Source: Anisus vortex (taxonomy: Eukaryota > Mollusca > Gastropoda > Planorbidae). Taken from it: a stretch of DNA of 64,000 nucleotides. The notes beneath the pieces are model-generated. The model was not told the DNA's origin. It worked only from the letters and a program-made list of their open reading frames with translations, and ran no database searches. The first letter of the stretch is position 1. The number at the start of each line of letters is the position of its first letter. The stretch lies in the NCBI GenBank assembly GCA_949126835.1, contig OX421502.1, positions 31,291,227-31,355,226 of the forward strand. The letters are read 5' to 3'. The position numbers and the translations under genes were made by a program. This document shows, piece after piece, positions 27,801 to 42,800 of the stretch.

Positions 27801-30800
27801 CAAATAAAATTGTGATATAAATTTAATATGAATAAACATTAGACTAATGGTGGATTAGCTAAGATGTGATGCTAAGAGTATACTTAAATTTAAAAAAATA
27901 CATTCTATAAAAATATACAACATTGACATGCTAACGCAGTCTAATTAAAAAATAAACAACCACTACATTTAGGCAACTAATCAAATTTTTACACAGAAAA
28001 CATCTATAAAATAAAACCTATGAAAGGAATTTTGGCCTTTTTCTTTTCCTATTAATGAATTATTTAGATGAACAGATTAAATCGTCATCTTTTTTCCTAT
28101 ACTGTTTTTTTAAATCTAAGAATCATTCTAGTTTACATTCTGTTTGCTTTTGTTTTTTTGTTCTAGTTTATATTTTATTGGGAAAATGATAAAGGCAGAT
28201 GGACATTGTGCTAGACAAGCATTATGGCCAAAAGAAACTTTTTTTATTTACAAAGAGAACAAAAAGAAATTAGAAATATAATTAACTTCAGAAAACAATG
28301 CATTACTGTCTCTTAAAAAAAACTGGAATGATTTTAAGCAATTTTAAGTTTTTATCTTTTAAACTGTAATTATATTTAGTTACAATCTCTTTACAACAGA
28401 TTTCAAATCACAATCCACAAGAATCACAAAATATTTATCTGGGTCGTCAAATTGTGTTCTATATATAGCTCACCAACTAATCTGGCCAATTTTCTGGGAT
28501 TGATGGCTGGGTAGCAAAGCTTGAGCCCCAAGGCGGTGAACGAAGGGCAGGCGACAACGTCATCATCGCAATAGATGTAAGTCGAGCGGTTTTTAACCTT
28601 GTCAGTCTTAGCATGGTCTACGCACCGTAGCCGTTAAACAACACAACAATTACCGTGTTTCAAAGAAAAGAAGTTGTGACAATAGCAGCAGATCCACATT
28701 CATTGTGTTTGGTAGGAAATTCAAAACACAACAACACATCACATTCAACATAACATAAATATAACATCAACAAAAAAAAAGAAAGAAAGATTTAAAAAAC
28801 CAAATGTTTGACGATGATGAAAGTGTGTTCCATTTAGTCAGTACAAGCACACAACAATGTTGACAAGAAAAAAGATCACAAAAGTGTTCAGCAATACCCA
28901 CCAATCCCGCAGAATGTCAATGAAAACAAATTAAATATATGATATTTAGTTCTTTTTTTTTTCCTAAAGAAAATTAACTTTATTATACATTTCCTTTTAA
29001 GACTCTATTGAGATAATCAATTTCTATTATACCGTAAGTTTTTATTACATTTAAAAAAAACAACTAATTTTAAGAATTGCATTTGAATGATGATGTAAAT
29101 ATACAATTAGTATGCGTTTTAAAGTTTTAACTGCTGCAAATTATTTTAATTTCTCTTAATATTTAAAAGGGTTGCAGTATTTATAGAACTTGAGTAAATG
29201 CCAGTTAAAACATCACTGAGCAGATATATAGTAAAGCTCCAATAAAAAAAAAAAGCTGAAAACAAAATATATTTATATATATATATATATATAAAATGTT
29301 CTACACATTGTGTGAACAACTGGCCACAGTTTGCTCAGAGTGATGATAAGTTACCATTCAATATAAGCGACTGTAAAAAAAACTATCCTCATACTCTATG
29401 TACCGCTAACACTTAATATACAAAGTGTTTCAGTGTGTTGGGGGGTGAAACGTGGGGAGGGGGGGGGGGGGAAGGGGGGGGGGTTTGGAGTTTCATCTCA
29501 CCTAAAGCCTTGACCAGCTCGTTGACTGGAACTCCTCGAAGCTCCGGGGGGATGTCCTTGTTGTCCTGCAGGGTCAGCCGCCCAACGCACGGGTCCGAAA
29601 CCTTGCGCAGCGAGAGCTGCCTCTGGTGCTTGAGGGCTGGCTGCGATGGCATAGGCGGCACTGACATGAATGGGTTGGGGAAGGATCCGGATCTGTGCAC
29701 AGAGGCAATTACGCAACATTTAAACATTGGACTAAACATTTTATCAAAAGTTTTTCAATTCCTTTATGCTAGTAAATACATTTCATTAATAATTTCAGGA
29801 AACACAATCATGTGTACTTTCAGTACATACAATGTAACAGTACTTTCAGTACATACAATGTAACATTACTTTCAGTACATACAATGTAACAATACTTTCA
29901 GTGAATTCATGTATTTATTATTATTTACTGTACACATAATAGGATGCAATAATATTCTTTATAGAAGTAGCTTCTGAAACATATAAGATATTCTATCAGT
30001 ATTTTTAGTAAACACATTTGCATTATTACTAAATACATTTGCACTTTATCAGTATCGTTTGGAAATACTGTCACAGTTCTGCAGGTAACTTTGACTATTA
30101 GCACACATAGATAGATAGTAGCGTAGAAAGTAAAACCATAGATTAGCTTAAGTTACAATAGGAAGATGGAGAGTAGTCTGACGCCATTATCTTCTCCCTC
30201 TCTTACGCAATTGAACCCCCCCCCCCCCCGCCACTCTTCCTCACCTGTTCTTTAACCTTCACTACACTCTTCTCATTCCCAATTCAGAGTTACTAATTAA
30301 TACGACCAAATTGGTACTACACCTTGAATGGATGAGTGTACGTGTGTGAATTCCTTAATGTATATATTTATGTTATGATTTCATCTATTCATTCATGCTA
30401 TATTTTAATGTGCTTGCATAGTAAATATTCATCCATTTTGCTAACTCAACATACCTGTAAAACCCCTTGTACACACCCCTACCCTCCCCTGCCACCCCTT
30501 CTCATTACCTCCCCTTTACCTACTCAGCAGCGGCCCGTGGCTAAGCCTTTGAACCGCTCGCTCGATGAGAATCGACCGGGGAAAACTAGTTTGCACCTAT
30601 ATAACACTTCTCCGGCCGGGTTCGAAGCAGGACGACTCGAGATAACCATGTTAAAACTTTTGCAAGGGAGATAAATCGGTTCCCCTCTTCTATGTTCCCC
30701 TCCACTCAGCATGACGTCTGTATCAATTGCCTTTCATCTAGACCCCCCCCCCCTACACCCCCTACAGAGACTTGCTTGCTTACCAATTAGAACTGTCTGT

Positions 30801-33800
30801 TGTGTGTGTGTTCTACATCATTAACGAGCCGGAGAGTACAAATAAATATTCCAGGTCAACTACAGCATCGGTACCTCATACCCCACGACAACCAGCTACC
30901 ATTACCCCCACTCACCCACAACCCTGCACTCCTCTCAGTGTCCACATCGTGACAAATACATTTTATACATTTTTTTTTTACAAGTACTAGCCTGGCATAT
31001 TTTACTTTAGATCAGTAAAGACTATCTCTAAATAATTATACAGGGGGGATTGATCGGAAAGCCTTACCGTTGCCTAGCACGTAACATTTTGTCAGCAATC
31101 ATGGCCCTCCGAAGGCTCTCATCCTCCTCGCTGTCCATCTCATTGAAAGTGCTCATTGTGAGTGGTGGTGGGGGCGGCGGGTAAGCCTGCATGGAATAGT
31201 CTTCTTCTGCTGACATAGGCGGCTCACCAAACCTTGGCATGGGCAACTTAGGTTGAAACCCTGCGGAGCAGAAAATTTGTAAAAATGAATGAGTTTCATT
31301 TTTCATTCTATACTTTGGAATTAGTAGGGTAACCATGCTGTATGTAGTTGTATGTTTTGTCATGTATTATAAAATATACCAAAAAAAAGGGTAACCTAAC
31401 TCTCACCTGTGATTCCACCAAAATTAAATGCAGATGCTGGCATACTTTTACTTCTGATAAATGCTGTTATAAAAAAACACAAAAAAAAAACACAATGAAG
31501 ATAAAGAAATGACCTTCTAATTGCAGTGTTAAGTAATTATTGTAGGCAAGATGTTACACTTAATCCTTATGCAAAGAAAACTTTTTAAATTTCTCTTTCT
31601 TAATGGGTGGCATTTCAGGCATGTAATGGGTTGCTTGAAATAGTCAATTGTTAACATCATTTATAACTCTAATCAATATGCAAGATTGAGACATTTAAAC
31701 CAGAAATATGGAAATCAGGCAGGGTGCAATACTTCTTCTAGAAGTCTAAATTTTTAAAAGATTTAATGTAGTAAATTAATCATTTAATGTAGTCCATTTA
31801 ATGTAGTACTTAAAAATTTATGGGCTTTGTCTCTTAAAGTCTAGTAACAATATTTAAAAATGAATAAAAGTATAATAAATAAACTCTTAAATCCTAAAAC
31901 CAAGGATAAGCGTGAGATACAATAAAAAAACTTTCTATAGATTGTGCCTCTGTAAAACATTAGATAAGATCCTTACATACCTTCTTCTGGTGGGAAAAAC
32001 CCAGGGAAGGTGTTTGCGTACTGTGCTGCTTTCATCCCAAACTGAAACCCCTGCTGTGGTGGGAGGCTCCTGAAGGCGAAAGGGTCACTTCCTTTGTTAC
32101 CAAACGAGAACTCAGATTCGTGTTGCATGTACTGGACTTTGTCTACGCCAGAAACAAGGGACCAGGCCTCAGAGGCCAAAGCTGCATGGCAATATTTAGC
32201 AGCAGACTCCTCAGACAGCCGGATCCATATCCCATCATTATTTATTGTCTGTAAACAAGAGAGATGAAATGATAGTCTTAGACTTTTTTAGGATCTTATG
32301 AAAAGTCACAATTAGATCAACTATAGACAAAATATCAGCTGGCAAATATTTATATATATATGAAAAGGTGCTAAGTCACTTATTTTTAAATTAGTCATCC
32401 ATCCCCAGGTTCTTCAAGAATATGTTTATTTATATGCTGATCATTAGCTCAAACTAAAAAAATTTCTTCAGTACTCTATTTCATTGAAAATATGAAGTGC
32501 CATAAAAATGAGATGTAAAAATTTGATTTCTACAAAATCAAATATTCAGTTGACTTAGCACCTTTTGCACATGGATTACTCAAATATATATTTATATATT
32601 CATTATATTATATATTATTTAAATATTTTTATATTTGATATACATATTTTGCTAACACTTTATATTTTAAACCAGACTCTACTCACATCCTCCACAGCTT
32701 TGATTTTCTTGCCTTTCGTTATCATTCCTATGGGAGGCGCCTTCAGACTGGGTCTCGCCCTGATGTTGTGACCCGATGACCCACACTTGATCACCATGTA
32801 AGTCCCAGGGCCTGAAGAGAACAAAGTTTACAGTCACAGAACAAAATTAAACAAAGTTACAGACTTCATAAGTAGATTTAAAAGATATTTCCAAGAAGAT
32901 TTAGATTGTCAGAATTATCATCATCATTCTGATCCAGCAGCCATCTGGGCACTTGCCCTTAGGCCTGAGGTAATGGTGAAGAAATTGCAGACTTTTGAAG
33001 CTGTTTGTAGTTGGAATACAGGGTGGTAGAGAGATTTGGTGTTTTGGGGAGGTAGACACCTTGTATGTCCTGCAGTGCGGGGCAGTCAAAAAGGTCATGG
33101 TCAACTGTTTCATTTTGGTGTTTACATAGGGGCATGCGGACGCTTTTTTCTGGTTTGATGCAGTTAAGGTCTGAGTTTAGCTGTATGTGTCATGTACACA
33201 GGCGAAAGATGGTCACTTGATCTTATCTATGTAGGGCATTTATTGGGTCATTTTCATCTGGTTTAGGCAGATGCGGGAAGACACATTTTCCGGTTGTGCC
33301 CAACAATTTAACCACTCTTCTTTAATGTTTATTTGATTGTCAGTATAAAAACAAATATTTTTGAAATTCATTATTTTGTTTGTACTTCTTAATAAGCAAT
33401 AATTCAAAACAGGTTCTATAAATGCAGAAACATACAGCAAACATATGAAGTAAAAACAAAATTTATCTCACCTTTATTTAAAGCATTGAGCCCCATGAAA
33501 AATCCAGTTCCATCAGGTTGGCCCCTTCGTTCCTTCCTCCCAGATTCAGCACCGGCCGCGGCGGCTCCTGCTGGGTAATTCTTCCTGCCGCTGTACTTGG
33601 GCATTGAAGGCTTGGGAGTCTCCACGGGCACCAGGAGAGTTTTACCCAGGTGCTGGTTGTACTGCAGGCACCAGCCCTCCATCCTGCCGCTGCCCCCGTC
33701 CTCTGGGAGGCAGTACTCGGACAGTGATGCCCTGGACAGCCTTAGCCACATCCCGTCGTCATTGGTAACCTACAGAAATGTTTCAGTCATAAAATGCTGG

Positions 33801-36800
33801 ACATTAACTTTTGAAAATTAAAATATAAAATGAACTTTTCACCTAAAAAGTAATAACAAAGAATGATCTTTTGGTGTGTACTATAATAATGTGTTTGTTT
33901 ATATATCTAGCGAGTGTCTAAACAAATTTCCTAAAGTAAATATTTTAAAATGTTTAAATAAAGTTAAGACCAAAAAGCTAAAGATTTAACAGGGAAAGAT
34001 GTTTCATATGATATTTAGTCACAAATATGGATACTGAGAATTTGTATAAAAATTACTTTATCCTACCTCATCCACAAAAGAAATAATGCAACCAGGGGGA
34101 ACAACTCCAATTTGTTCACTTTGCAAGGAAGGACTGATTCTGATCCTGAGCCCAGCACTGTACTTGGCAATAAATCTCCGCAGCTGCAACAAAAGTGGTA
34201 AGCGCAACTAAATTTTAATATGTATTGAAATTTTGTATTTTAAAAAAATGATAATAATTCAGTAATTACAAACAGTAACAACGGCTTTAGCGTAACTTAC
34301 TCTGGGAGTTTGCACTTTCTTGAGAATAAGTGGCGGTGGCGCCCCCTGTGGCGGCTCTTTAACTTCCACTTTGTAGCCATCACCTGACAAATAAAACAAT
34401 TGAAAGCATATTGGATGATTGGTGGCGTCTCAGGGTAAATAGCTCACAGAAAAAACAATTTCATGTCTTGAAACTGTTTCTTCATTTCTTGTTTTTTATC
34501 TGAAAGAAAGATGCAGCATAGTTGCCCAGCAACATTGAAAGGTTGCATATCTGTGGTTCTGAAATACACTGGATGAAACATTCAGGCTTCAAACTTCCCT
34601 AGAGCTTTGGGAAGTATATACAATGACATATAGATTTATATAACCATATCTATAGCCTTTCAGAAAAGGGATGTACAGCTTATTAAAGTGTCAGTTTGTA
34701 AAGAACAAAACGCAATGAATCCATGAACACCAAAGTAATGGTTTCTTTTTTAATTAACAAAGAATGATACACAAGGAAGTCCAATACATCTTTGACTCCG
34801 ATTCGTGCATGAGAGTTCAACACAAAAAAAAGTCAAATGTTCTGAAGTGAGTTCTAAAAGTTCTAGTCTATTTTTCCAACTCATATATATGTAAAAACTA
34901 TAGACAGGTAATGATAATAAAACTCAGCTAAAATCAGCAGATAACAGTAGATCAGTAGATAACAAGTAGAAATTTTTTTTCTTTATTTTTTCCCTTTTAA
35001 ACACCTGCATGCACTAAGTAAGTAAAGAATCTCATCTAATCAAATTGATCCATAAAGCTAAGTACTAAGTGGTGTGGCTAAAAAAACTGTATACCTGACT
35101 GCACGCCATCAATAATGATGACAATGTTGTAGAATCCAACAGAACCTGGTGTCCAGTTGGCAGTGTACGTACCATCCTTGTTGGCTCTGACCAGCATGTT
35201 CTCGCTGGGCCGAGGGATGGCAGGGGAAGCCAGCCTCAGCTCTTCAAATGAATAGTTTTCATAAGCCTGAAAGTGAAAATAATTCGTGACAGACTGCAGG
35301 TTAAGTTGGGTGCATTAACTGGCTAGTCAGAAGTCAAATAATTGTTGATGGGGGGTGATATTGTTGTTGATATGAAGATAGTTAAAATAATAACAACCAA
35401 TATAATAGTTACATTATAACTTTAAGAAGCAGTTGTTGATATAGAGATGACTAAGATAGTCGTGATAACTTACATGTATTAATAGGAACAGAGCTAAACT
35501 AATACTGTGTTAACATATTATGATGTATGAACACACTCCTATCCCACAACCCTTTTTATCACCTCCCTAGTGAGCTCATATTCATTGGTTATTGTTTTTA
35601 AATCTACCCATGTCTGATTGGTCAGAAGGGTCACGGGCTGGATAGAGGGTTGGTTCTCTGCCTGTGAGGTGAATTAGTGAGTCAACTGAAGACCATCATA
35701 TTATAAAGATGTCTTTGTTTTTTATTCAACTTGTACTTGTCCACCTATATTAGTGTGATTTTTAAGTGCTGTACATGAAGAAGGATTAAAATGTTGTCTT
35801 GTGTTTTTTTATTGACAGCAGTTTTAGTTCTTACTCGAGTTGAGGGTTAGGTTATGTGATAAAGGCGTATTTTTCAAGAATAATAAAATGCCACCAAAGA
35901 CAAACTACTTAATTAAAAACTGGCCAAAGTAATAGTGATTTGTAAAATAGTTGGTATGAATGTAAACTATTCGAGATATTTAATAAGTTGCATATTGTTG
36001 ATAGGAAGTTTAACAATTAAGATTCAGTGGCTCTTTAAATCAAGGACTAATATATGCCAGTATAACAAGTGCTGCCTTACAGCTCACCTTCATGACTGTA
36101 ATGGCATGGAACATATCCTTCTTGTCTTTTAGCACCGGCTCATAGGGAGTGTCCAGCAAAGGTGGAGGGTGACCTCCAAAGGTCATGTCAAAGGCTTCAA
36201 GGGCACGGCTGCTTGTTTTTCTCATCTTTTTCAGGTCGTCCCCCATGTCTTGCTGGTCAATAGGAATAGCCCTGACTTCCAGCTAAGGGGTTGAATAAAA
36301 TCAAATATTAATTGAACTGTATTTCAGCAGAATTAATTAAATCTTTTAAGAAAGTAATCCAGACAGAATAAATTGATCCACAGGGCCTGTGAAGCAGCAT
36401 TCACCAGTTTCTGTGGCTGGCCATAGCATATTAGGGGATTGTGTGGCCAGCACAATGCCCAGCCGCTTAACTTTGAATGGATTTAAAAAAAAAAAAAGTT
36501 AATGCTTTAAGGTTTGTTCAGATGAACCGAGGATCTTTAACAGTTTAATAACAAACAATTCAGTTGCATAATTCAATCAAAATGGGATATAGGGCTACAA
36601 ATCAAAATATTTCAATCAGTTCTTCTCTTTTACTTCTGTTACTTCAAAATTAAAAATTAAGAGATGACAAGATTTAAAAGATAAGTTTCAGGTACATAAA
36701 ATGATCAGCTGTGAAAATTAATTAAGACAGATCACTGGTGGGTTAAGTGATACGTTCAAATAATATATGTGGAAAACTTTACAAAAAGCCTGACCTTAAG

Positions 36801-39800
36801 ATTGGGTACATTGACCAGTTGACCATACTGATCCTTGGTGTAGACTGTAACACACGCTGGCCAGCTGCACTTGAGCTCGTCCCTGTTACACTCGATGTCA
36901 CACTGCTTGGGGTCAAGGTAGGAGTCTGGCTGAAGCCATCTGCAAGGTTCAAAGATTCTATTCAAGTCTTGTAATACTACCATTAAGCCACACAAAAACA
37001 TTACTTTGTTAAAATCCTTTATATAAGCCCCGCCCAATATTTAGATATATAAAGCTAGTTTACTGGCTAGTTTTTTCAAATTATTCCCTGTGACCGAGGC
37101 ATAATTTTGCATTGAGAAAAACTTTGTTAGAATTTTAAAATATATTTTTAACCTTTTTTTTAGTTTGTTTGTACTAAAGTGATAATAACATGTAGAGAAT
37201 AATATTTTTTCAATGGTAAAACTAACCTGATCATTATAAGAATCACAATATTCTATTACTAATAATAATTCCTAAGTAAAAGTTTCATGAACACCTAAGT
37301 TCATCTCATTACTGTCTACGGCTATGTCAATGGCACCCGCCATAATGACAGCAATTGCAGTTTCTCACTATACTAAATGATCATTTCATTAACAGGCCAC
37401 AATCCGTCATAAATGCTCACCATAAATCGTTATTAGAAAACTCAGTCTCAGTAAAAAAAATTATCCATTCTAAGAGCAGACTAAATATACATCTATTGTA
37501 AGAACAGATGCCATAAAGTCAGCTATTGTAAATTCATCTATTTCCTCACCTTGCCAACCTTCCGCCGCTGGTGCCCTGAGTGCAAAGGACAAAGTCCTTG
37601 AGGAAACTGTGCTCATTGGACTGCCAACACAGGGGCAGGTTCCCCTCCAGTGCCTGGTAGATGGTTGGCGGCTGAGACAGAGCAAAGCCTTTCTCCAACA
37701 GGCTGGAGTGGTTCTCAAAGACGATTCTAGCCCCTTCCTCAATTATTTCCATATCCTCGTCAATATCATCCATAGTGGCTGCAACACATTTACACACATG
37801 ACAATTTACACACATGACAATTTACACACATGACAATTTACACACATGACAATTTATTAAAGTCATTCAATAAGCCACACACAAATTTTGATTCATTATA
37901 CAGATAATTCTTTTTTTCCTAACCCCTTCAGTCCTGAATTAGTTCTTTCTATTTACAAAAATAAACAATGTGTTAACAATATACTTTTAACTACAACTTT
38001 TTGACTTTGGGACCATTACTACAGGGGTCTGACTCTAAATAAAACCATCACACTTTTTTAAAAACTTTCCCCTAACTTTTCAACAGATAATTTTAAAATA
38101 CCAATTTTTACCAACATGTGTGAAATCTCTTAATGTTTACTGGCAATGTACATATGTAGTCCAAACAAAAAAAAAAAGTTGGTGAATGTTTTTAAAACAC
38201 TTATTTAAGAACACTTATTTAAGAAAAAAAAATTATGTGAGTTTCATTAAGGACTTTAACTTAATTACATAGCTATTCACTTGAATATTTTACAAAATAT
38301 TTTTTTCAAGCTATTTTGTAAATTTATTTCAAAAATCATTAACTTTCCAAAACTTGTAACATGAAATCAGTTTTCCCAAATTTTCCTAACTGGTATGAAC
38401 CATGTAATAAGACTGCATTGAAAAAGCAACAACCAGTTTTATATTTACTAAAGCTTGGTGGCACTCATGGTTTCATGTAATTTCACTACAAGAATTAAGG
38501 AGAAAACATCTTTAAACTCTTGCTCTGGGGGGGGGGGGGGTTCTAAACAATTTTTTTTTAAAAGAGCAAGTAGAGTTATGGTAAGCAATAAATTAAGAAG
38601 ACCAGATTGATATTTATGGTCAGTGCAATTACCTGATGGCAGAGGTATGTCTTTCTTCATGAGTGCAGAACAACACATCCCACCTAGAAAGGCAAGCTCT
38701 CTCTCCAACATGAGGATGCTCTGAACCAAAAAATACAACAACAAATAAAGGAATCAAATTATATGAAGTAAAATATTGTTATTAAAGGCTGTATGATCTG
38801 TATAGAATTAATACTTTTTTTCTAATTTTGTATACTTGAGATTTTTACTTTATAATAATATAATAAGTTTTATACTGTATTTAAAAATATTTGCATAACA
38901 ATAAATTTATATTATTGTAATAGTCTTCATGGATTTATGGGAAGAATTTGATGACAAATGAATAAACATTTCAACATGGACCTCTAGAGTTAGACTAATT
39001 GAAATGTTAAAATATTTACTTCCAAATTTAGAATACACCATTTATTTTAAATTAATTATATTGCACAAACCAGAAAGAGAAACACTGAAGATAAAAAAAG
39101 TGTCTGAGAAATACAGAGGAAATAGAAACAAAACTATAGCAACCTCTTCAGGCTTGGCACTCCACTCATAGCCAACAATGGAACACTTGAAGCCGTAAAA
39201 TGAGGCCTTCTCATCTTTCACGTAGTCTGAGGCTGTTTCCAGAGAAATGATGACTTCATGGCCTGTACAGAGGAGATTCAGGTCACATCAAGTATATATC
39301 ACCACTTTATTAATCAAGTCAAATGATACACAAATAGAATAGGTCATGTATTCAAGAGATATATATAGCATTGGTACCTGGAAGTACACAAATAGAATAA
39401 GTCATGTATTCAAGAGATATATATAGCATTGGTACCTGGAAGTACACAAATAGAATAAGTCATGTATTCAAGAGATATATATAGCATTGGTACCTGGAAG
39501 TATCACTGCAGATTTGGGCCACTCCGAGTGGCCGTAGAATTTCTTCAGCACAGGCCAGTGAGTCGAACTGGGGTCGAGCTCCGGGCTGGAGGTCGTGATG
39601 ATCTTACACGCCTGGCCGAGGCCAGACTTGCTATTATGACTACTGTAGGCCGGAATGTAAAGCTGCACAGAGTCCTCGGGTTGTCCCGTGGCACACTGTG
39701 GGTCAAACTCCAGCACCATCCAGCGAACGCATGAAGGAAACTCAACCTACATCATGTAAACACACACACACACAAATGTTAACATGTTGAATTTTAACAT

Positions 39801-42800
39801 CTTTTTACACAATTTTTCCACTTATCTTGTACATTACAGAAGATTATTGCGTCCTACACTCATCCGTGGTCTGAGTCTAGTTTTGTATTTTTATTATTGT
39901 TTTAAATGATGTCAAGTTACTGGTTTTCCTGGTTTGCTCAGGCAACCCATTCCATGCCCGAATCAGCCCAAATCCTACTCAGGAAAAAAAGAGTACTTGT
40001 ATTGCATTAGTTTTCGCATAGGGGATAAGAAAAGCATTTTTGTCCTTATGTTTATTTATGGCAGTAGCATATAAAACCAAAAACAAAAACTAATGTTTAT
40101 AAAACATGTACACACAAATTATTCACAAGCAGGATTAAACAAACCCTAAAAACCATCCTTTATATGCATTTTTGTTATGCATTGGCCTTCCATAGATTGT
40201 GCACTTTGCCACACCAAAATAAAAAGAAACAAAGGTGGGGTTAATAGCTTTATAAATGATTTTAAAAAAGAGGGAAATATATCAGGAAGTTCAATTAAGG
40301 CTGTAAAAATTTTGCACCATGAAGCGTAATTAAAAAAAACAGTAATAAAAAAAAATTTGGCCGATTGAAATGAGTTACTTAGCCTCCCAAAGGTATTGAC
40401 AATCACCCTCCAGAAAAATAAACAAGACGAAAAAAATGTAAGGGTTTATTTAACAACAGTTTGTATTTTAGGTGACAATCAAATTAAGCACACTGAAAAA
40501 TGTGTTGAATAATATATTTAATAATATAATAATTTAAAAAAAAAATAACATTAATAGTTAATAATTACCCCTTATTATATTCTTAAGAGTAGCTAGCCTG
40601 ATTCTATCTTTTTAAATAAGATAAGATTATTTTATTGATCCAAATAAATGGAAATTCGACTTGATAACATAAATTCTGTATTTCAGCATACTTAAAACAA
40701 TATTAAAGAACCATTTGGACTCAAGCACAATAGACATTCGCACACACTATCATACCATTTATCATACAAGAAAAAATATCATTTAGGAGTCAGCTATTGT
40801 ATTTTCTGGCTGACTGACAATGCTTTTAAAAGATTCTCACTGATAGTGTAACAAAAGAGTTCCTAAATCTCTCTCTTCTTGCCCTTACTGAAAGAAGCCA
40901 ACCACGGGTGAGCATAGTCCTGAAGGATTTTACCAATCATAGACAGGCACATTGAATTTATCAGATCTCCAAGAGATGGTAGTTGTGTCTGTGTTGTACG
41001 AGAGGCTTTGTTTATTAGGCGGTCTATCCTGTGTTAGTTCATATAACCACAATATGTATGTACCAACGCTAAAAAGAAGCAATGAACTGACCCTGTAATT
41101 AACAACAGTGGCGGCCTTGTATGGGTGGTCACTCTCCACCACAGCGTAGTGCTGGCTAGTGGTGGTGGACGAGCTGACCTCCCCTGTGGCAAGCTGGCTG
41201 CTGGTACTGCTCATGCTGTTGTCCAGGGAGCTGTTGACCCTGCTCAGCTGACCGGCAGTCTGGCTGCTGCTCATGCTGTTGGACAGCGGCACTGGCACCA
41301 GGAGGCGCGTCAGGCTGGACACGGCTGGGAGTATTTCTTGCACTAAGTAAAGGATCTGCACTGCTCCCTGGGGAGTATGAATGAAAGTGTTGCAGGGAAT
41401 TAAACAAGAAAATTAATAATACTAACTAAAATAGTCAATATATTTTTTATATAAATCTTTTTCTATCGACACATTGTCAGCTTGATCTATGTACATTTAC
41501 TGAAAAAACTTTTATTTAATTATAGCATGTATTCATTGCAGTTTGTTAATTTTAAACTAATACAAGATTGCCCGAAATGCACAGCCACGGAAACTGTTGT
41601 AAAAATACCAATGATAAATGGTCACACACTAAAAAGGAAACTTGGATTTTCTTTCTCTCTTGAGTGTTGAGCTGGCAATTGGGTTCTCCTTGATTTTGTC
41701 TTTCGCTTTCCAGTCTGTTTTATATGTCTTAGGTGTAAACTGTACAATGTGTTTATTTTTATTTCACACACAAGTAATGTATGTATAGACCACAGGTCAA
41801 CTAGTTACAAATATTTGAAAAATAAATTACTTTTGCTAAGCTCATACAGCACAATCAAGATATTATTTCATAAGTTTGATTCATACTTGTAAGTAAAGTA
41901 AGTAAAGTACCCTTCAGACCAAACTGATCATAGTGCTGGTGAAGCAGCGCTCACCAGTTTCTGTGGCCACGGCATAGTAGGGGATGTGTGGCCAGCACAA
42001 TACCCAGCCTCCTTTACTTTTTTCTTCTTATCTTATTTATACATTACAGACGCTTCTTCTATAAAGAAGATTTTTGCGTCCTACGCTCATCCATGGTCAG
42101 AATCTAGTCTTGCATTTTTATTGATGTTTTAAATGAAGTTAAGTTACTGGTTTTCCTGGTTTGTTCAGGTAACCCATTCCATGCCCGAATGCCACTCGGG
42201 AAGAAAGAGTACTTATATATAGTTGTTCTCGCATAAGGGACAAGGAAAGTTTTTTTGTCTTTATGTTTATCTGAGCTTTGCAACAGGTTGTTATTGGGTT
42301 GTATTTACTTTGCCCTAACTAATGTCAGATACCCATCAGAGCTGGGTAGACTTAGACTTAGCGACACCCTCAAGTCCCGTGAAAAAATCCTAGCCTCTAC
42401 CAGGATTCGAGCCCAGAGCCTTCGGTACAGTTAAACGCGCTGCCGCTCGGCCACCTTACCCAATTGATTCATACTATGAAGATATAACAATTATATTTTT
42501 TTTTATACTTATTGTGTGCTTGTCTTAGATCAAAATAAGCTTTGTGTTGTAATACTACAAGGATCAACTGGCAATAAAATACAATAAAATCCCCAAAAAT
42601 CAATTTTTGGATTTTACTAGCCAAACAGCCTGTTTTAACCCTTCCCGTACCGACCTACTTCTATCTATACTGCCTTCAGTTCCGCTATATACGCGCCCGG
42701 GACTGTAAGGGTTAACCATGACTTAGAAGGTTTTAAGGACCTACCCTTGGATCCTGAACAGCTACAGGTCCAGCATAGGCCAAGGCAAGTGGAAGGAGTG

